Part shown: piece by piece, positions 47,183 through 54,622 of the stretch
Numbering within the stretch: position 1 is the stretch's first letter
Layout: the number at the start of each line of letters is the position of its first letter
NCBI GenBank assembly: GCA_018820665.1
Contig: JAHJNW010000011.1
Coordinates: 1 to 54,622 of the forward strand
Reading direction: 5' to 3'
Origin: Alphaproteobacteria bacterium
GTDB lineage: Bacteria > Pseudomonadota > Alphaproteobacteria > Caulobacterales > Caulobacteraceae
DNA: 54,622 nucleotides
The notes under the pieces: generated by a model
Told to the model about the DNA's origin: nothing
The model's database searches: none
The model's input: only the letters and a program-made list of their open reading frames with translations
Made by a program: the position numbers and the translations under genes

Positions 47183-48199
47183 ATGGACACTTCCCGCCGT
47201 CCGACCCTGAAGGACGTGGCCCGTGCGGCGGGCGTTTCGCTGGCGAGCGCCTCCTACGCAATCAACGGCTCGGGCTCGGTCGGCGAGGCGACCCGCGCCC
47301 ACATTCTGCAGGTCGCCGCCGGGCTGGGCTACCGGCCGAACACCAGCGCCAAGGCGATGAAGACTGGCCGCACCGGCGTTCTGGGTCTGGTCGTGCCCGA
47401 CCTGACCAATCCCTTCTTCCCCGGTCTGGCCCAGGCGGTCCTGCAGGCCGCCCGCCGTCAGGGCTACAGCGTTCTGATCGCCGACACGGGCGGCGCGCCG
47501 GACGAGGAGCGGGCGGCCATCCGCTTCCTGACCGATCACGGCGTCGATGGTCTGCTCTGGTTTCCCATCGACGACAGCAGTCCCAGGGGACGCCGTGCGT
47601 CGCCGGAACTGGACCGAATCCCGGTCGTGGTTCTGGACCGCAACCTGCCTGACCATGACGTGGTGCTGGCCGACTACGCCCTCGGCGGGCGGCTGGCGGC
47701 GGACCATCTGATCGCCGCCGGCCACGTCGACATCGGCGTCATCTCGGGCCCGACGGCGGCGTCCAGCGCCCGCGACCGGGCCGAGGGCGCCGTCCGGACC
47801 ATCCAGCGATCCGCCCGCCTGGCCTGGCATGTCGAGAACGCCTTCTCCCTCGATCTGGATCCCGCCGTCACCGCCGCCCTCGACCGGCGCTCGGTCACGG
47901 CGGTGATCGCCGGCTCGGACATGATCGCCATCGGCGCCATGCGCCATCTTCAGACCCTCGGCCTGTCGGTGCCCGACGACGTCTCGATCGTCGGCTTCGA
48001 CGACATCCCCTGGGCGGCGCTGAACACGCCGCCGCTGACCACCATCGACATGCCGATCGAGGCCATGATCGGCTCCGCCATCGAAACCCTGGTCCAGCGC
48101 ATCTTCGAGGGCCCGGGGGTTCGCAGCCAGACCGTGTTCGACGTCTCGCTGGTGGAACGGTCGTCGGTCCGTCCCCTCGTCAGGGCCGAGGTTCGCTGA
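47183..48199 (+). CDS. LacI family transcriptional regulator
   Basis: A 338-residue LacI/GalR-type repressor. The N-terminal helix-turn-helix is in RPTLKDVARAAGVSLASASY followed by the hinge segment LGYRPNTSAKAMKTGRTG. The periplasmic-binding-protein-like effector domain includes GLVVPDLTNPFFPGLAQAVL, ADHLIAAGHVDIGVISGP and DVSIVGFDDIPWAALNTPPL. It follows the TonB receptor by 86 bases and most likely binds the two operators upstream of that gene, so the receptor is its obvious target. The start at 47183 is chosen because an in-frame TTG at 47105 gives a non-family extension. Confidence 0.94.
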   Translation: MDTSRRPTLKDVARAAGVSLASASYAINGSGSVGEATRAHILQVAAGLGYRPNTSAKAMKTGRTGVLGLVVPDLTNPFFPGLAQAVLQAARRQGYSVLIADTGGAPDEERAAIRFLTDHGVDGLLWFPIDDSSPRGRRASPELDRIPVVVLDRNLPDHDVVLADYALGGRLAADHLIAAGHVDIGVISGPTAASSARDRAEGAVRTIQRSARLAWHVENAFSLDLDPAVTAALDRRSVTAVIAGSDMIAIGAMRHLQTLGLSVPDDVSIVGFDDIPWAALNTPPLTTIDMPIEAMIGSAIETLVQRIFEGPGVRSQTVFDVSLVERSSVRPLVRAEVR

Positions 48200-48221
48200 A
48201 GCCGCTGCTCACGGCGTCCGG

Positions 48222-49322
48222 TCAGCGGACCAGTCGCACCACGGCCCCCTCCGCCGCATCCGAGACGCCGTCGGCCAGGGCCCGAACCACCTTGGCCGCC
48301 TCTTCCAGACCCTGATGTTCGACGATGCGAATCCATGGCGAGGCCGGGTCGACCACCCGTTCGAAGAAGGCGCGCTGGTCGGCGAAGAAACGCTCATAGA
48401 AGGCGCGTAGCGTCCCTCGCTCCCGGTGGGCGTCCAGACAGGTGGCGGCGAAGAAGAACTCCGGCCGCGGTCCGACCAACTCGGGATCGTCTTTCGGGAA
48501 GGCGTCGCCCTGGGTCGAGCCGACCAGACAGTCATAGGTCAGCTCCGGGCCGAACCGGGCATGGACCCGTCGCCTCAGTTCGGGGTCGCCGGCGAGGTCG
48601 AGGTACAGGGTCGGGACTCCGGACGGCAGAGACTCGATCTCATCGTAGCCCCGGACCGTCTGATAGACGCCCAGCCCCTCGACGAAGGCCCGGTTGCGGT
48701 CGCCGGTCAGGGCGATCATCGGCATGTCGTCGCGCGACAGGCACCAGGCCGCGCCATAGGCCGTCTTGGACGAGGCGCTGGAGACCACGACCTGTTTCGC
48801 GCCGAAGAAGTCGTGCTCGCGCAGGAAATCGATCGCCGTATAGGAGGTGATGAACAGGGGCCGGAACAGGACCTCGGGATTCTCCAGCTCGACCGCATAG
48901 TTGGCGTCGGCGGCGCACAGGACATAGCGGTTGTAGATGTCGGGCACGGCCTTGCGCCAGGGCGCGGCGTCGGCGAAGCCGCCCCGGCTGATCTTCTCGG
49001 CCTGGATCAGCAGCCGGTCGGCCATCGGGAAATAGCCGAACACCCGCGCCCCGACCTCGATCCCCCCGGCGCGGGACTCGACGACGTCGGCGAAGCCCCA
49101 GACCGGCATCAGTCCCCAGTCTTCGCGCCCGGTCGGAAAGACCCGCCAATAGCCGATGGCGTCGCCATAGGCGGCGTAGGTGATGTTGTTCGTGGTCAGG
49201 GAGAACCGGTCCAGCGCCAGTACGACCTGGCCCTCGGCCGGCGCGGGGACGACGACGCTATCGATCAGGGTCTCGCCCCAGTCGGATTTCCGGGTCATCA
49301 GTCGGCGGTTCAGATCGGACAT
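48222..49322 (-). CDS. DUF2855 family protein
   Basis: A 366-residue protein matching DUF2855, distant relatives of medium-chain NADP-dependent quinone oxidoreductases. Seen are RFSLTTNNITYAAYGDAIGY, GLMPVWGFADVVESRAGGIE, GARVFGYFPMADRLL, the nucleotide-binding-like KQVVVSSASSKTAYGAA and EFFFAATCLDAHRERG. Enzymatic activity is not established for the family. It converges on the LacI gene with 22 bases between stops and is transcribed away from the tRNA region. No signal peptide is seen, so it is cytosolic. Confidence 0.9.
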   Translation of the reverse strand: MSDLNRRLMTRKSDWGETLIDSVVVPAPAEGQVVLALDRFSLTTNNITYAAYGDAIGYWRVFPTGREDWGLMPVWGFADVVESRAGGIEVGARVFGYFPMADRLLIQAEKISRGGFADAAPWRKAVPDIYNRYVLCAADANYAVELENPEVLFRPLFITSYTAIDFLREHDFFGAKQVVVSSASSKTAYGAAWCLSRDDMPMIALTGDRNRAFVEGLGVYQTVRGYDEIESLPSGVPTLYLDLAGDPELRRRVHARFGPELTYDCLVGSTQGDAFPKDDPELVGPRPEFFFAATCLDAHRERGTLRAFYERFFADQRAFFERVVDPASPWIRIVEHQGLEEAAKVVRALADGVSDAAEGAVVRLVR

Positions 49323-49475
49323 GGGGCCTCCTCAAGCGGTTCCGTCCGGCAGACTAACGAAAAGCGAGGTTGACGCAGGAGAAGGATCGCAGCGCGGCGA
49401 TGCGCGGGTGTGAGCCAAGGCAGACCATCGGCGCCGGGGCGGTTGATGCTTCAGGCGGGGGATAAATGACCAGAT

Positions 49476-49551
49476 TGGTAGGCGCGGAGGGACTCGAACC
49501 CCCAACCAGACCGTTATGAGCGGTCGGCTCTAACCATTGAGCTACGCGCCC
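49476..49551 (-). tRNA. tRNA with CAU anticodon, probably tRNA-Ile2
   Basis: A full cloverleaf reads on the minus strand, starting GGGCGCGTAGCTCAATGG. The anticodon arm GACCG-CTCATAA-CGGTC gives anticodon CAU, and the 3' end encodes CCA. The D-loop (CAATGGTTAGAG) and the C4-G69 and C6-G67 pairs resemble the lysidine-modified isoleucine tRNA more than elongator methionine, but the first pair is G-U and the identity is not certain. A tRNA search and TilS determinants would settle it. Confidence 0.93.
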
Positions 49552-49760
49552 TCCGTGGCCCCGCACGGCCTAGCAGGCGGCGCGGCGGCTTGCCAAGCGC
49601 CATGGTTCCGACCCGGTCTGTCGCCGATGTCATGTCGATGAACGGTTTCTGCCAATGCAGCCCTCCCGCCCGTTCAGGCGTTAAAGGCCAAGGTTCCGCC
49701 ACGGACGCCCGACACGATCGGCGCCGGATGGATCGTCCTACGCATCAGGAGACTACTGAC

Positions 49761-50561
49761 ATGAAACGCCCCGCCGCCATCGCCGCCACCCTGCCGACCG
49801 TGCCGAACCGCGTCCTGCTGATGGGCGGCGCGGTCATGGCCGCCGTCGCCCTGCTGGCCGCCGCCCCGTCGGCCTTCGCCCAGAGCCAGCCCGGCGGTGG
49901 CGCGCCCCTGACCATCCAGGCCGTGACCGAGCGCCCGTCGTTGAACCTGTCTGCCTATGGTGAGGTCAAGACCGCGCCGGACATGGCCACGATCAGCTTC
50001 GGCGTCGTCACCGAGGCGACGACCGCCGCCGAGGCCATGAGCCAGAACGCCACGCGGATGAACCAGGTCATGGCCGCCCTGCGCCGCGCCGGCGTCGAGG
50101 CGCGCGACGTCCAGACCTCGGGCCTGAACCTGTCGGCCCAGTATGACTACGTCCAGAACGAGCCGCCGCGGCTGCGCGGCTATCAGGCCAACAACCGGGT
50201 GACGGTGACCATCAACGACCTGGACGCCGTCGGCACGACCGCCGACGCCGTGGTCGCCGCGGGCGTCAACCAGATCGACGGCATCTCGTTCGGGCTCAAG
50301 GATCCGACCGCGGCCGAGAACCAGGCCCGTCAGATCGCGGTGCGCAACCTGCAGGCCAAGGCGGCGCTGTATTCGCAGGCGCTGGGCGTGCCGCTGGGCG
50401 GCATCCGCTCGCTGACCGAAGGCGGCGGCTATGCGCCCCAGCCGCCGCGCCCGATGTACGCCCGCGCCGAGATGGCCGCAGACTCGGGCTCGACGCCGGT
50501 CGCCGCCGGCGAGCTGACGGTGCGGATCGACATCACCGGGGTGTATGACCTGAGCCGGTAG
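49761..50561 (+). CDS. Secreted SIMPL domain protein (DUF541)
   Basis: A 266-residue exported protein. A long N-terminal region ends in a signal-type helix (LLMGGAVMAAVALLAAAP, cleavage near AFAQ), followed by one SIMPL domain. Marks are LNLSAYGEVKTAPDMATISF, NQVMAALRRAGVEARDVQTS, LNLSAQYDYVQNEP and YQANNRVTVTIND. SIMPL proteins form periplasmic or outer-membrane oligomers of poorly known function. The ATG at 49761 has AGGAG nine bases upstream. A terminator lies just downstream, so it is probably monocistronic. Confidence 0.91.
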   Translation: MKRPAAIAATLPTVPNRVLLMGGAVMAAVALLAAAPSAFAQSQPGGGAPLTIQAVTERPSLNLSAYGEVKTAPDMATISFGVVTEATTAAEAMSQNATRMNQVMAALRRAGVEARDVQTSGLNLSAQYDYVQNEPPRLRGYQANNRVTVTINDLDAVGTTADAVVAAGVNQIDGISFGLKDPTAAENQARQIAVRNLQAKAALYSQALGVPLGGIRSLTEGGGYAPQPPRPMYARAEMAADSGSTPVAAGELTVRIDITGVYDLSR

Positions 50562-50571
50562 ACCAACGAAG

Positions 50572-50601
50572 AAAGGCCCGCCGGCGACGGCGGGCCTTTT
50601 T
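50572..50601 (+). terminator. Rho-independent terminator after the SIMPL gene
   Basis: AAAGGCCCGCCG and CGGCGGGCCTTT pair around GCGA and are followed by TT, forming a clear intrinsic terminator ten bases after the SIMPL stop codon. Confidence 0.9.
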
Positions 50602-50778
50602 CAATTCCGGCAGGACGGATCACGCCGCCTGTTTGATCTCGTTGCGTCGTCCAGCAGCACCCCGGTCGGGGACCACTGACGGGCTTCTTCCTGCGGCAGC
50701 TGGCCGTAGGTGATCAATCGTCGCCGTTGCGCCGCACCATCCGTACTGCGGCGCATTCGCCTGTTACGGGACGTTCAT

Positions 50779-50806
50779 TTGACGGCAAAGCCTCTCGCCC
50801 TATGGT
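50779..50806 (+). promoter_or_regulatory. Candidate promoter for sppA
   Basis: TTGACG (50779-50784) and TATGGT (50801-50806) are separated by 16 bases and lie 49-76 bases before the sppA ATG. The spacing is slightly short and the -10 is imperfect. The rest of the 293-base gap after the SIMPL gene (50562-50854) holds only the terminator and no supported gene. Confidence 0.45.
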
Positions 50807-50854
50807 CGAGCGTGGCCAAGCCCGGCCCCGCGCCCCGGATCCTTACCCCCTCCC

Positions 50855-52636
50855 ATGAAGCAGTTCTTCCTGACCATGCTCGGCGTGTTCGCCGGTCTGA
50901 TCCTGTTTTTCGTGATCGTGCCGGTGGTGCTGATCACCATCGCGGTCAGCTCGGCCTCGTCCAAGGCGCCGACGCCGGCCAATACGGTGCTGGAGCTGGA
51001 CCTGCGCGAGGGCGTGACCGACCAGGCCCCGACCAATCCGTTCGCCGTGTTCGGCGGCGGCGGCCTGTCGACCATGCAGATCGTCGACACCCTGGCCCAG
51101 GCCGAGGACGACGGCCGGGTCAAGGCACTGCTGATCCGCCTGCCGGAAGCCGGCATCACGCCCGCCGCGGCCGACGAGATCCGTCAGGCCGTGCGCCGCT
51201 TCCGCCGCTCGGGCAAGGTCGTCATCGCCCACGCCCAGGGCTTCCAGCCGGTCGGAACCGCCGTCTCCAGCTATATGATCGGGGCCTCGGCCTCCGAACT
51301 GTGGATGCAGAACACCTCGGCCTTCCAGGTGGCGGGCTTCTCGGCCGACTCCCTGTTCCTCGGCCGCGCCTTCGAGAAATACGGCGTCAACGCCCAGTTC
51401 GAGCAGCGCTACGAATACAAGAACGCGGTCAACGAGTTCACAGAGAGCGACTACACCCCGGCCCACCGCGAGGCGATGTCGGCGTGGATGACCTCGATCT
51501 ACACCTCGGCCCTGGCCAATGCGGCCCAGGACCGCAAGGTCACCCCGGCCGCCCTGCGCGCCACCATCGAGGCCGGACCGCATTCGTCGGCCGAGGCGCT
51601 GCGCCGCCGCCTGATCGACAAGATCGGCCAGGTCGAGGAGGCCGAGGCCGAAGCCAAACGTCGCGCCGGAAAGGGCTCCGAGATCATGGAGTTCGGCGAC
51701 TACGCCTCGTCGAAAGGCGATCGTGACGGCTCGGGCCGCAACGCCATCGCCATCGTCGGCGGCGAGGGCGCGATCCTGACCGGCACGGGCGGGGACGCCG
51801 ATCCGTTCGGCAGCGGCGCCTCGATGATGTCGGACGATGTCGCCGAGGCGATCTACGAGGCCATTGAGGACAGCTCGGTAAAGGCCATCGTCTTCCGCGT
51901 CTCCTCGCCGGGCGGCTCGCCGGACGCGTCGGAGCAGATTCTCGCCGCCGTGCGCGCGGCCAAGGCGGCCGGCAAGCCGGTGGTGGTGTCGATGGGCGAC
52001 TACGCCGCCTCGGGCGGCTACTGGATCAGCTCCGAGGCGAACTGGATCGTGGCCCAGCCCTCGACCCTGACCGGTTCGATCGGCGTCTATGGCGGCAAGC
52101 TGGTGCTGGCCGACGCCCTGGGGCGGTTCGGCCTCGACATGCGCAATCTGACGGTCGGCGGCGGCTATGCCGACGCCTTCTCGCCGTCCGAGCCGTTCGA
52201 CGCGGCCGACCGCGCCGCCTTCGCCGCCGGGATCGACCGCACCTATGAGGAGTTCGTCGTTCGCGTCGCGCGCGGCCGCAACCTGCCCGCCGCCCGCGTG
52301 CGCGAAATCGCCCGTGGCCGGGTCTGGACCGGCGCCCAGGCCAAGTCGCTGGGTCTCGTCGACCAACTGGGCGGGCTTGAGGAGGCGATCGCCAAGGCCC
52401 GCCAGCTGGCCAACATCCCAACCGATGAATCGGTGCGCTTCAAACGCTATCCGGACTCCAAGTCGCCGTTCGCCGCCCTGTCGGAGATGTTCGGCGTCTC
52501 GGGCGAGGCGGCCCGGGTGCTGGTCGGCGTCGGTTCGATCCTCAACGATCCGCAGGCCGAGGCGGCCGTGCGCCAGCTGCAGACCGAGCGGGCGCGGACC
52601 TCCGGGGCCACGGTGCTGGCGGACCGACCTTACTGA
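50855..52636 (+). CDS. sppA: Signal peptide peptidase SppA, 67-kDa type
   Basis: A 593-residue membrane serine protease with two tandem peptidase-S49 domains that degrades cleaved signal peptides. One N-terminal transmembrane helix (LTMLGVFAGLILFFVIVPVV) anchors it. The Ser/Lys dyad fits Lys189 in YEYKNAVNEF in the first half and Ser386 in YAASGGYWIS in the second, as in E. coli SppA. Other marks are VFRVSSPGGSPDASEQI and TGSIGVYGGKLVLADALG. Length fits the full-length form. It has its own candidate promoter and is followed by a 109-base gap. Confidence 0.95.
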   Translation: MKQFFLTMLGVFAGLILFFVIVPVVLITIAVSSASSKAPTPANTVLELDLREGVTDQAPTNPFAVFGGGGLSTMQIVDTLAQAEDDGRVKALLIRLPEAGITPAAADEIRQAVRRFRRSGKVVIAHAQGFQPVGTAVSSYMIGASASELWMQNTSAFQVAGFSADSLFLGRAFEKYGVNAQFEQRYEYKNAVNEFTESDYTPAHREAMSAWMTSIYTSALANAAQDRKVTPAALRATIEAGPHSSAEALRRRLIDKIGQVEEAEAEAKRRAGKGSEIMEFGDYASSKGDRDGSGRNAIAIVGGEGAILTGTGGDADPFGSGASMMSDDVAEAIYEAIEDSSVKAIVFRVSSPGGSPDASEQILAAVRAAKAAGKPVVVSMGDYAASGGYWISSEANWIVAQPSTLTGSIGVYGGKLVLADALGRFGLDMRNLTVGGGYADAFSPSEPFDAADRAAFAAGIDRTYEEFVVRVARGRNLPAARVREIARGRVWTGAQAKSLGLVDQLGGLEEAIAKARQLANIPTDESVRFKRYPDSKSPFAALSEMFGVSGEAARVLVGVGSILNDPQAEAAVRQLQTERARTSGATVLADRPY

Positions 52637-52745
52637 ACAGCGACAATCGGACACTCGCCTGTGAAGCGGCCGGTCATTGACGGTTCATGCCGATGGACCG
52701 ACATTCGGAGTTCGGCGTTGTTCGCAGCGTCACAGAGGTGAATCG

Positions 52746-53069
52746 ATGACCCCGTCCGACCGCATGATCTTCGGCCCCGGTCCCGCCGGCCGCCGCCCCG
52801 CCAACGGGCTGCTGGCCTCGATGACCTGGCTCGGAGGGTTGTTCGCCACCCTCGCCGCCATGGCCGTCGGCGCGGTGCTGGCGGTGTTCGCGGCCGCCGC
52901 GGTGGCGGTGATCGCGGTCTTCGCGGCCGTCCTGGTGTTCTTCGCCGGCCTGGCCGTGCGCGCGCGTCAGCGGGTCACGCCCCGCGCCCGACGGGCCGAC
53001 GACGTGATCGAGGCCCGCAAGGTCGACGGCGCCTGGGTCGCCTATGGCTGGGAGCGGCCGGGCCGCTAG
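52746..53069 (+). CDS. Small membrane protein, unknown
   Basis: A 107-residue protein with a very hydrophobic Ala/Val-rich stretch (about residues 23-68, enough for two helices) and a basic C-terminal tail ending VAYGWERPGR. No family is recognised. The ATG at 52746 has AGAGGTG about seven bases upstream. Its stop codon directly abuts the ATG of the amidase gene, so the two are almost certainly cotranscribed. A role as a membrane partner in cell-wall turnover is only suggested by that link. Confidence 0.75.
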   Translation: MTPSDRMIFGPGPAGRRPANGLLASMTWLGGLFATLAAMAVGAVLAVFAAAAVAVIAVFAAVLVFFAGLAVRARQRVTPRARRADDVIEARKVDGAWVAYGWERPGR

Positions 53070-53831
53070 ATGCTGGTCGTCCGCGACGCGCCGTCGCCGA
53101 ATTTCAACCACCGGCGGGCCCCGCCCGACATGCTGGTGCTGCACTATACCGGCATGCGCACGGCCGATGAGGCCGTGGAGCGCCTGCGCGACGCCGCGGC
53201 GAAGGTTTCGGCCCACTATGTCGTCGACGAGGACGGCGCCATCCTGCGACTGGTCGCCGAAGAGCACCGCGCCTGGCACGCCGGTCGCGGCGCTTGGCAG
53301 GGCGAGACCGACTGCAACGCCGCCTCGATCGGCGTGGAGATCGTCAATCCCGGCCACGAGTTCGGATATCGCAACTTCCCCGAGGCGCAGATCGCGGCGG
53401 TGATCAGCCTGGTGAGCGATATCCGCACCCGCTGGACCATCCCCGACGCCCGCATCATCGCCCATTCCGACCTCGCGCCCGAGCGCAAGCAGGACCCCGG
53501 CGAGCGCTTTCCGTGGAAGCGGTTGGCCGCGGTCGGCCACGGCCTGTGGTTCGAGCCCGCGCCGGAGCGGATCGCCGCCCTCGGCGCGCCGCTGGGCGTC
53601 GGCGACGAGGGGCTGGGCGTCATCGTCCTGCGCGCCGGCCTGCACCGGCTCGGCTACGCCCTGCCGCCCGGCGGCGACTATGACGAGGCGACGCGGCTGA
53701 CTGTCGAGGCCTTCCAGCGCCACTGGCGGCCAGCGCGGGTCGACGGCGTCGCCGACGGCGAAACGCGGGCGACGCTGATGGGGGTGTTGCAACTGGCGAC
53801 GGCGGAGAGCGCGACGGGCGTGCTGAATTGA
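53070..53831 (+). CDS. N-acetylmuramoyl-L-alanine amidase, AmpD-like with peptidoglycan-binding domain
   Basis: A 253-residue zinc amidase that cuts the bond between N-acetylmuramic acid and the stem peptide. The Amidase_2 domain has its zinc ligands at His25 (MLVLHYTGM), His132 (IIAHSDLAPERKQDPGERFP) and Asp142. The C-terminal third (GVIVLRAGLHRLGYALPPGG through VEAFQRHWRPARVDGVADG) is a peptidoglycan-binding domain. There is no signal peptide, so it is probably cytosolic and acts on recycled muropeptides, as AmpD does. Translation begins immediately after the small membrane protein stop. The left repeat of the DUF559 unit starts two bases after its own stop. Confidence 0.94.
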   Translation: MLVVRDAPSPNFNHRRAPPDMLVLHYTGMRTADEAVERLRDAAAKVSAHYVVDEDGAILRLVAEEHRAWHAGRGAWQGETDCNAASIGVEIVNPGHEFGYRNFPEAQIAAVISLVSDIRTRWTIPDARIIAHSDLAPERKQDPGERFPWKRLAAVGHGLWFEPAPERIAALGAPLGVGDEGLGVIVLRAGLHRLGYALPPGGDYDEATRLTVEAFQRHWRPARVDGVADGETRATLMGVLQLATAESATGVLN

Positions 53832-53833
53832 GC

Positions 53834-53893
53834 TTTCTCCCTCCCCCGAAGTGGGGAGGGACGGCGAGCCGCCAGGCGAGCCCGGGTGGGGAA
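53834..53893 (+). repeat. Left 60-bp inverted repeat of the DUF559 unit
   Basis: The repeat begins TTTCTCCCTCCCCCGAAG and ends GTGGGGAA. It is the inverted counterpart of 54302-54362, with 58 of 61 aligned columns identical (two mismatches and a one-base gap). Inside it, CCTCCCC and GGGGAGG form a stem around CGAAGT. It begins two bases after the amidase stop codon. Confidence 0.93.
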
Positions 53894-53916
53894 GTGTCCA
53901 GCCACCGCTCCGCTCG

Positions 53917-53944
53917 TTGACAGGACAGCCGAAGATTGCACAAT
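53917..53944 (+). promoter_or_regulatory. Candidate promoter inside the DUF559 unit
   Basis: TTGACA (53917-53922) and CACAAT (53939-53944) are separated by 16 bases and lie between the left repeat and the ATG at 53965. The -35 is a full consensus match. A unit carrying its own promoter fits an autonomous element. Confidence 0.5.
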
Positions 53945-53964
53945 CCATGCAATCGGAGGCGGTC

Positions 53965-54324
53965 ATGGATCCTGCGATCGAAAAGGCGCGCGCCATGCGA
54001 AAGGCGATGACGCCGCCCGAGCTGCGGCTGTGGAAATGCCTGCGCAGGCTGCGCGGGGAGGGCCGACATTTTCGACGACAGGCTCCGTTCCGCGGCTATT
54101 TTCTGGATTTTGTCTGTCACCGAAGCCGGTTGGTCATTGAGGTAGACGGGCGGGCGCGCGAGTACCGCGTGGAGCACGACCGGATCCGTGATGCGGTGTT
54201 GCTGCGCGAAGGCTATCGCACGCTTCGATTCAGCAATGAGGCGGTGCGCGACAACATCGACGGGGTAATGGAGCGCATCAGAACCGAGCTTGGGGCCCAT
54301 GTTCCCCACCCGGGCTCGCCCTGA
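53965..54324 (+). CDS. DUF559 domain protein (endonuclease-like fold)
   Basis: A 119-residue member of DUF559, a family related to very-short-patch-repair and restriction endonuclease-like folds. Family marks are RKAMTPPELRLWKCLRRLRG, HFRRQAPFRGYFLDFVCH and the core strand LVIEVDGRAREYRVEHD with the Asp/Glu expected at a nuclease site. Nuclease activity is inferred. The ATG at 53965 has GGAGG seven bases upstream. The last eight codons (HVPHPGSP) and the stop lie inside the right inverted repeat, so gene and repeat form one unit. It is encoded between the amidase gene and rnpB. Confidence 0.9.
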   Translation: MDPAIEKARAMRKAMTPPELRLWKCLRRLRGEGRHFRRQAPFRGYFLDFVCHRSRLVIEVDGRAREYRVEHDRIRDAVLLREGYRTLRFSNEAVRDNIDGVMERIRTELGAHVPHPGSP

Positions 54325-54362
54325 GGGCTCGCCGTCCCTCCCCACTTCGGGGGAGGGAGAAA
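54302..54362 (-). repeat. Right 61-bp inverted repeat of the DUF559 unit
   Basis: Inverted copy of the left repeat at 53834-53893. It overlaps the end of the DUF559 coding region and includes its TGA. It contains a direct repeat GGGCTCGCC around CTGA as well as the CTCCCC/GGGGAG hairpin arm. Sequence outside both repeats is unrelated, so the unit boundaries are sharp. I see no obvious target-site duplication. Confidence 0.93.
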
Positions 54363-54399
54363 CGTTGACGGCGCCCGTCAAAGCGCCCACCTAGCCCGC

Positions 54400-54622
54400 G
54401 TCAGACGGCCGGGCGGTCGCGGCGGGGCTTGCTCCGTCGAGGAAAGTCCGGGCTCCACGGTGAAAAGGCGGCGGGTAACTCCCGCCCGGGGCGACCCGAG
54501 GGATAGCGCCACAGAAAGCAAACCTCCGGCCTTGCGAGGCCGGTAAGGGTGAAAGGGTGGGGTAAGAGCCCACCGCGTGCCTGGCAACAGGGACGGCATG
54601 GCAAGCCCCGCCTGGAGCAAGA
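54400..54622 (+). ncRNA. rnpB: RNase P RNA, class A, partial
   Basis: The 5' part of the catalytic RNA of ribonuclease P, which matures tRNA 5' ends. Conserved elements visible are GAGGAAAGTCCGGGCTCC in the P4 region, the AGGGATAGCGCCACAGAAA segment, and GTAAGGGTGAAAGGGTGG followed by GGTAAGAGCCCACCG. The 5' end is placed near 54400 by resemblance to other alphaproteobacterial rnpB genes and is approximate. The 3' part, including the second P4 strand, lies beyond the window. Open frames on the minus strand here are artefacts of the structured RNA. Confidence 0.95.

Noticed and set aside
44793-47261. An 822-codon open frame on the minus strand opposite the TonB receptor
   Set aside because: It is a shadow of the receptor gene in GC-rich sequence, with Arg/Asp/Gly-rich composition and no family features, signal or ribosome site.
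54378-54620. Open frames on the minus strand over the right end
   Set aside because: They lie on the antisense of the RNase P RNA, whose conserved motifs are clear.

Overview
The window is about 54.6 kb of GC-rich, tightly packed bacterial chromosome. Gene content and order point to an alphaproteobacterium of the Caulobacteraceae, probably Brevundimonas or a close relative. The supporting signs are TonB-dependent receptors, a Tat-exported Rieske protein in a petABC operon, a candidate CtrA-type GTTAACCAT half-site, a class A RNase P RNA and many secreted hydrolases. The organism is inferred; nothing in the window names it. I see no prophage, insertion sequence, plasmid gene or CRISPR array.

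Layout. 1-5.9 kb (minus strand): glycine cleavage genes gcvT-gcvH-gcvPA behind a tandem glycine riboswitch, then an adenine/adenosine deaminase, argS and an exported protein of unknown function. 6-10.8 kb (plus): ispH, an MliC/DUF4232 lipoprotein, the threonine-to-glycine pair kbl-tdh, and a bacterial OGFr-domain protein. The tdh product lacks the structural-zinc cysteines. 10.8-13 kb (minus): a small membrane protein, an anchored thermonuclease-fold protein and topoisomerase IB. 13.1-20 kb: rlmJ, a glutamine amidotransferase, a hybrid sensor kinase, hemF (minus) and a membrane-dipeptidase pair. 20-23.5 kb: trmL (minus) and the cytochrome bc1 operon petABC with a terminator. 23.5-30 kb: a DUF1579-like protein, two tandem M28 peptidases, then RidA, DCC-family and saccharopine-dehydrogenase/DUF4166 genes joined by 4-base overlaps. 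30-36.7 kb (minus): a heme-type TonB receptor with DUF6607 behind a Fur-box-like site, then a FabH-like synthase, a CitE-like lyase, an SDR and a free-methionine-sulfoxide reductase.

36.8-40.3 kb: a Sel1-repeat protein behind a CtrA-like palindrome, a secreted beta-helix protein and a tiny secreted protein. 40.6-44.5 kb: a surface-carbohydrate block made of a small ORF, a GH1-like hydrolase and a fused glycosyltransferase/UDP-galactopyranose mutase. 44.5-48.2 kb: a TonB receptor with two LacI-type operators upstream and a LacI regulator downstream. 48.2-53.8 kb: a DUF2855 protein, a CAU tRNA, a SIMPL protein, sppA, a membrane protein and a peptidoglycan amidase. 53.8-54.4 kb: a DUF559 nuclease-fold gene enclosed by a nearly perfect 60-bp inverted repeat. 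The window ends inside rnpB.

Functional links: kbl-tdh makes glycine that the riboswitch-controlled cleavage system consumes. The bc1 genes and hemF serve heme-based respiration, and the Fur-type receptor would supply heme iron. The best candidates for something undescribed are the inverted-repeat/DUF559 unit and the fused galactofuranose enzyme with its small ORF and GH1 partner.
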